A stretch of 6,396 nt of DNA from Ekhidna sp. GTDB taxonomy: Bacteria > Bacteroidota > Bacteroidia > Cytophagales > Cyclobacteriaceae. The position numbers and the translations under genes were made by a program. Location of the stretch: contig JAPPDO010000347.1 of NCBI GenBank assembly GCA_028821635.1, forward strand, positions 1,659 to 8,054, read 5' to 3'. The notes beneath the pieces were generated by a model that was not told the origin of the DNA, did not search any database, and saw nothing but the letters and a program-made list of their open reading frames with translations. Positions 5,192 to 6,396 of this stretch are shown here, one piece after another; position 1 is the first letter of the stretch; each line of letters starts with the position of its first letter.

Positions 5192-6396
5192 TTAGCCACT
5201 CTTATACAAATACTCTTGAAAATCAATAAACGTACTTCTGATAGTTGGAATATCTCCCAATTGTTCTTTGGCATCTGCGATCGCCTTGTATTTCAACTCT
5301 AAAAGTTTTGGAAGTTTCCTGTCATCTAATTCTTCAAATCCTGATCTCAGGTATTGATCCAGAACAAAATTCAAGAATTCCTGCTGTTTAGGATTGTATG
5401 TATTAAGATGAATCTTCGCTTTCTTAGCTCGTTTTAATCTTGGAACCAAGTCCCTATGATAGGCTACGTAGTTTAAAACATCAAACAAATCGCTATCCTC
5501 TCCACGAACTAACTTCTTTAGATCATCTAACTGTTCTTGAGTATATCCTTTTTCACGGAGTTCTTCAAGAAGCTTATTTCTTGTATCAGGCAAGCTCCAA
5601 ATCTTTCTCAATTCTTCTTCATTAACGAAAAAACCGGGAATATCGCCGAATAACTGCTCAACAAATTGTTCGGCAGAGATTGGGGTTCCGGTTGGACTCC
5701 AAAAAGTTGTTTTTACCATAGAATCTAACTCACGAACCTTATTATCCGCCAGTTTAACTCTTATTAAGGGTTTGGGAGGTTCATCGCAAACACATGGGTC
5801 ACTGTCGCAAATTGCACAATATGTGCCTTCCGGCTCCGCAGCGGTACTCTCTTCGCCATCTTGCGGTTCATATTGTTTTCGTGAATCCGATTCCATTGGT
5901 TCACCATCCCAATCAGGATCACTAAAATGCTCGTGAGCATTAACAAAATCATAAATAGTAAAATAATCTTTGCCATCAAACAGTCTCGTCCCTCGACCTA
6001 CAATTTGCTTGAATTCCACCATTGAGTTCACAGTACGCATCAAGACTATGTTTCTTACTTCAGGTGCATCAACGCCGGTACTCAATTTTTTAGATGTTGT
6101 TAGCACTGTGGGGATACTCTTTTCATTGTCTTGGAAATCTCTTAAATGTTGTTCACCAATTACTCCGTCATCGGCAGTAACTCTGTGGCAATAGTTTGGG
6201 TTTGTACTATCGGAGTGCTGATTGATCAAATCTCTAACTTCCGCTGCATGAACCTGTGTAGCACAGAAAACCAATGTCTTTTGCTCCTGATTGATTTGCT
6301 CCAAAAAGAGCTTTACCCGATACTCTTCACGTTCTCTGATTTCAATAATTCGATTGAAGTCTTTCTCTTCATACTTTTTGCCTTCTTCAATTTCTC
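5192..6396 (-). CDS. hsdR: Type I restriction enzyme R subunit, C-terminal part (runs off right edge)
   Basis: The motor and nuclease subunit of a type I restriction-modification complex, which translocates DNA and cuts unmethylated invaders. Only the C-terminal 400 residues are visible; the frame is open to the edge, beginning EIEEGKKYEEKDFNRIIEI, so the nuclease domain and helicase domain 1 lie outside. Seen here, numbering from the first complete codon: helicase domain 2 with TLVFCAT (motif IV, 40-46), TSKKLSTGVDAPEVRNIVLMR (motif V region, 100-120) and QIVGRGTR (motif VI, 130-137). A short CxxC-x4-CxC cluster follows (C193, C196, C201, C203), then VKLADNKVRELDSMVKTTFWSP-type sequence opening the EcoEI-R-like C-terminal domain, which runs to ELKYKAIADAKEQLG and TFIDFQEYLYKSG. 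This is the usual family ending, so the 3' end is intact. The TTG at 6304-6302 is an internal Leu codon, not a start. hsdM/hsdS are not visible. Confidence 0.95.
   Translation of the reverse strand, partial: EIEEGKKYEEKDFNRIIEIREREEYRVKLFLEQINQEQKTLVFCATQVHAAEVRDLINQHSDSTNPNYCHRVTADDGVIGEQHLRDFQDNEKSIPTVLTTSKKLSTGVDAPEVRNIVLMRTVNSMVEFKQIVGRGTRLFDGKDYFTIYDFVNAHEHFSDPDWDGEPMESDSRKQYEPQDGEESTAAEPEGTYCAICDSDPCVCDEPPKPLIRVKLADNKVRELDSMVKTTFWSPTGTPISAEQFVEQLFGDIPGFFVNEEELRKIWSLPDTRNKLLEELREKGYTQEQLDDLKKLVRGEDSDLFDVLNYVAYHRDLVPRLKRAKKAKIHLNTYNPKQQEFLNFVLDQYLRSGFEELDDRKLPKLLELKYKAIADAKEQLGDIPTIRSTFIDFQEYLYKSG

Noticed and set aside
5640..5840. Four-cysteine cluster in HsdR as a novel zinc site
   Set aside because: A similar CxxC...CxC cluster is, as I recall, common in this branch of HsdR proteins, so it is not unusual here.
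5440..6194. Short open frames on both strands within hsdR
   Set aside because: Shadows of the hsdR frame, which has unbroken helicase and C-terminal domain motifs.
6302..6304. TTG as a start codon for a 370-residue helicase-like gene
   Set aside because: The frame continues upstream without a stop to the window edge, and those 30 residues match the HsdR family, so this codon is an internal leucine.

Overview
The window looks like chromosomal DNA of a Bacteroidota member, possibly of the Cytophagales/Flavobacteriia type. Three things suggest this: a TonB-dependent receptor with an N-terminal carboxypeptidase-like domain, AT-rich leaders without strong Shine-Dalgarno sites, and promoter candidates of the TTG...TAnnTTTG type. 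Every gene I can support lies on the minus strand, so transcription runs from the right edge to the left edge.

Reading in the direction of transcription, the right edge (6396 to 5192) holds the C-terminal 400 residues of a type I restriction enzyme R subunit (HsdR). The 5' part of that gene, and any hsdM/hsdS partners, are outside the window. It is followed by 300 bases without an intact gene: a short coding-like remnant, a strong Rho-independent terminator, and a good promoter candidate for the next gene. Then come mnmA (tRNA U34 2-thiolase, 4891-3770), a 124-base spacer with an imperfect inverted repeat, and rpe (ribulose-phosphate 3-epimerase, 3645-2992). Three bases after rpe a TTG-initiated TonB-dependent outer-membrane receptor begins (2988-625).

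The left end carries a 147-residue exported protein of unknown function (585-142). Twelve bases after it is the N-terminal 43 codons of a GTG-initiated lipoprotein that I recognise as LpoB-like (129 to the window edge). mnmA and rpe are housekeeping genes. The receptor, the exported protein and the lipoprotein form a cell-envelope group, possibly transcribed partly from the rpe operon and partly from a promoter candidate near 605-635.

I see no convincing new biological system. The points most worth a second look are the secreted protein/LpoB-like pair, the rpe-receptor coupling through a TTG start, and the boundary between the restriction locus and mnmA, with its gene remnant and orphan-looking terminator. 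No tRNA, rRNA, CRISPR array or insertion sequence is visible.
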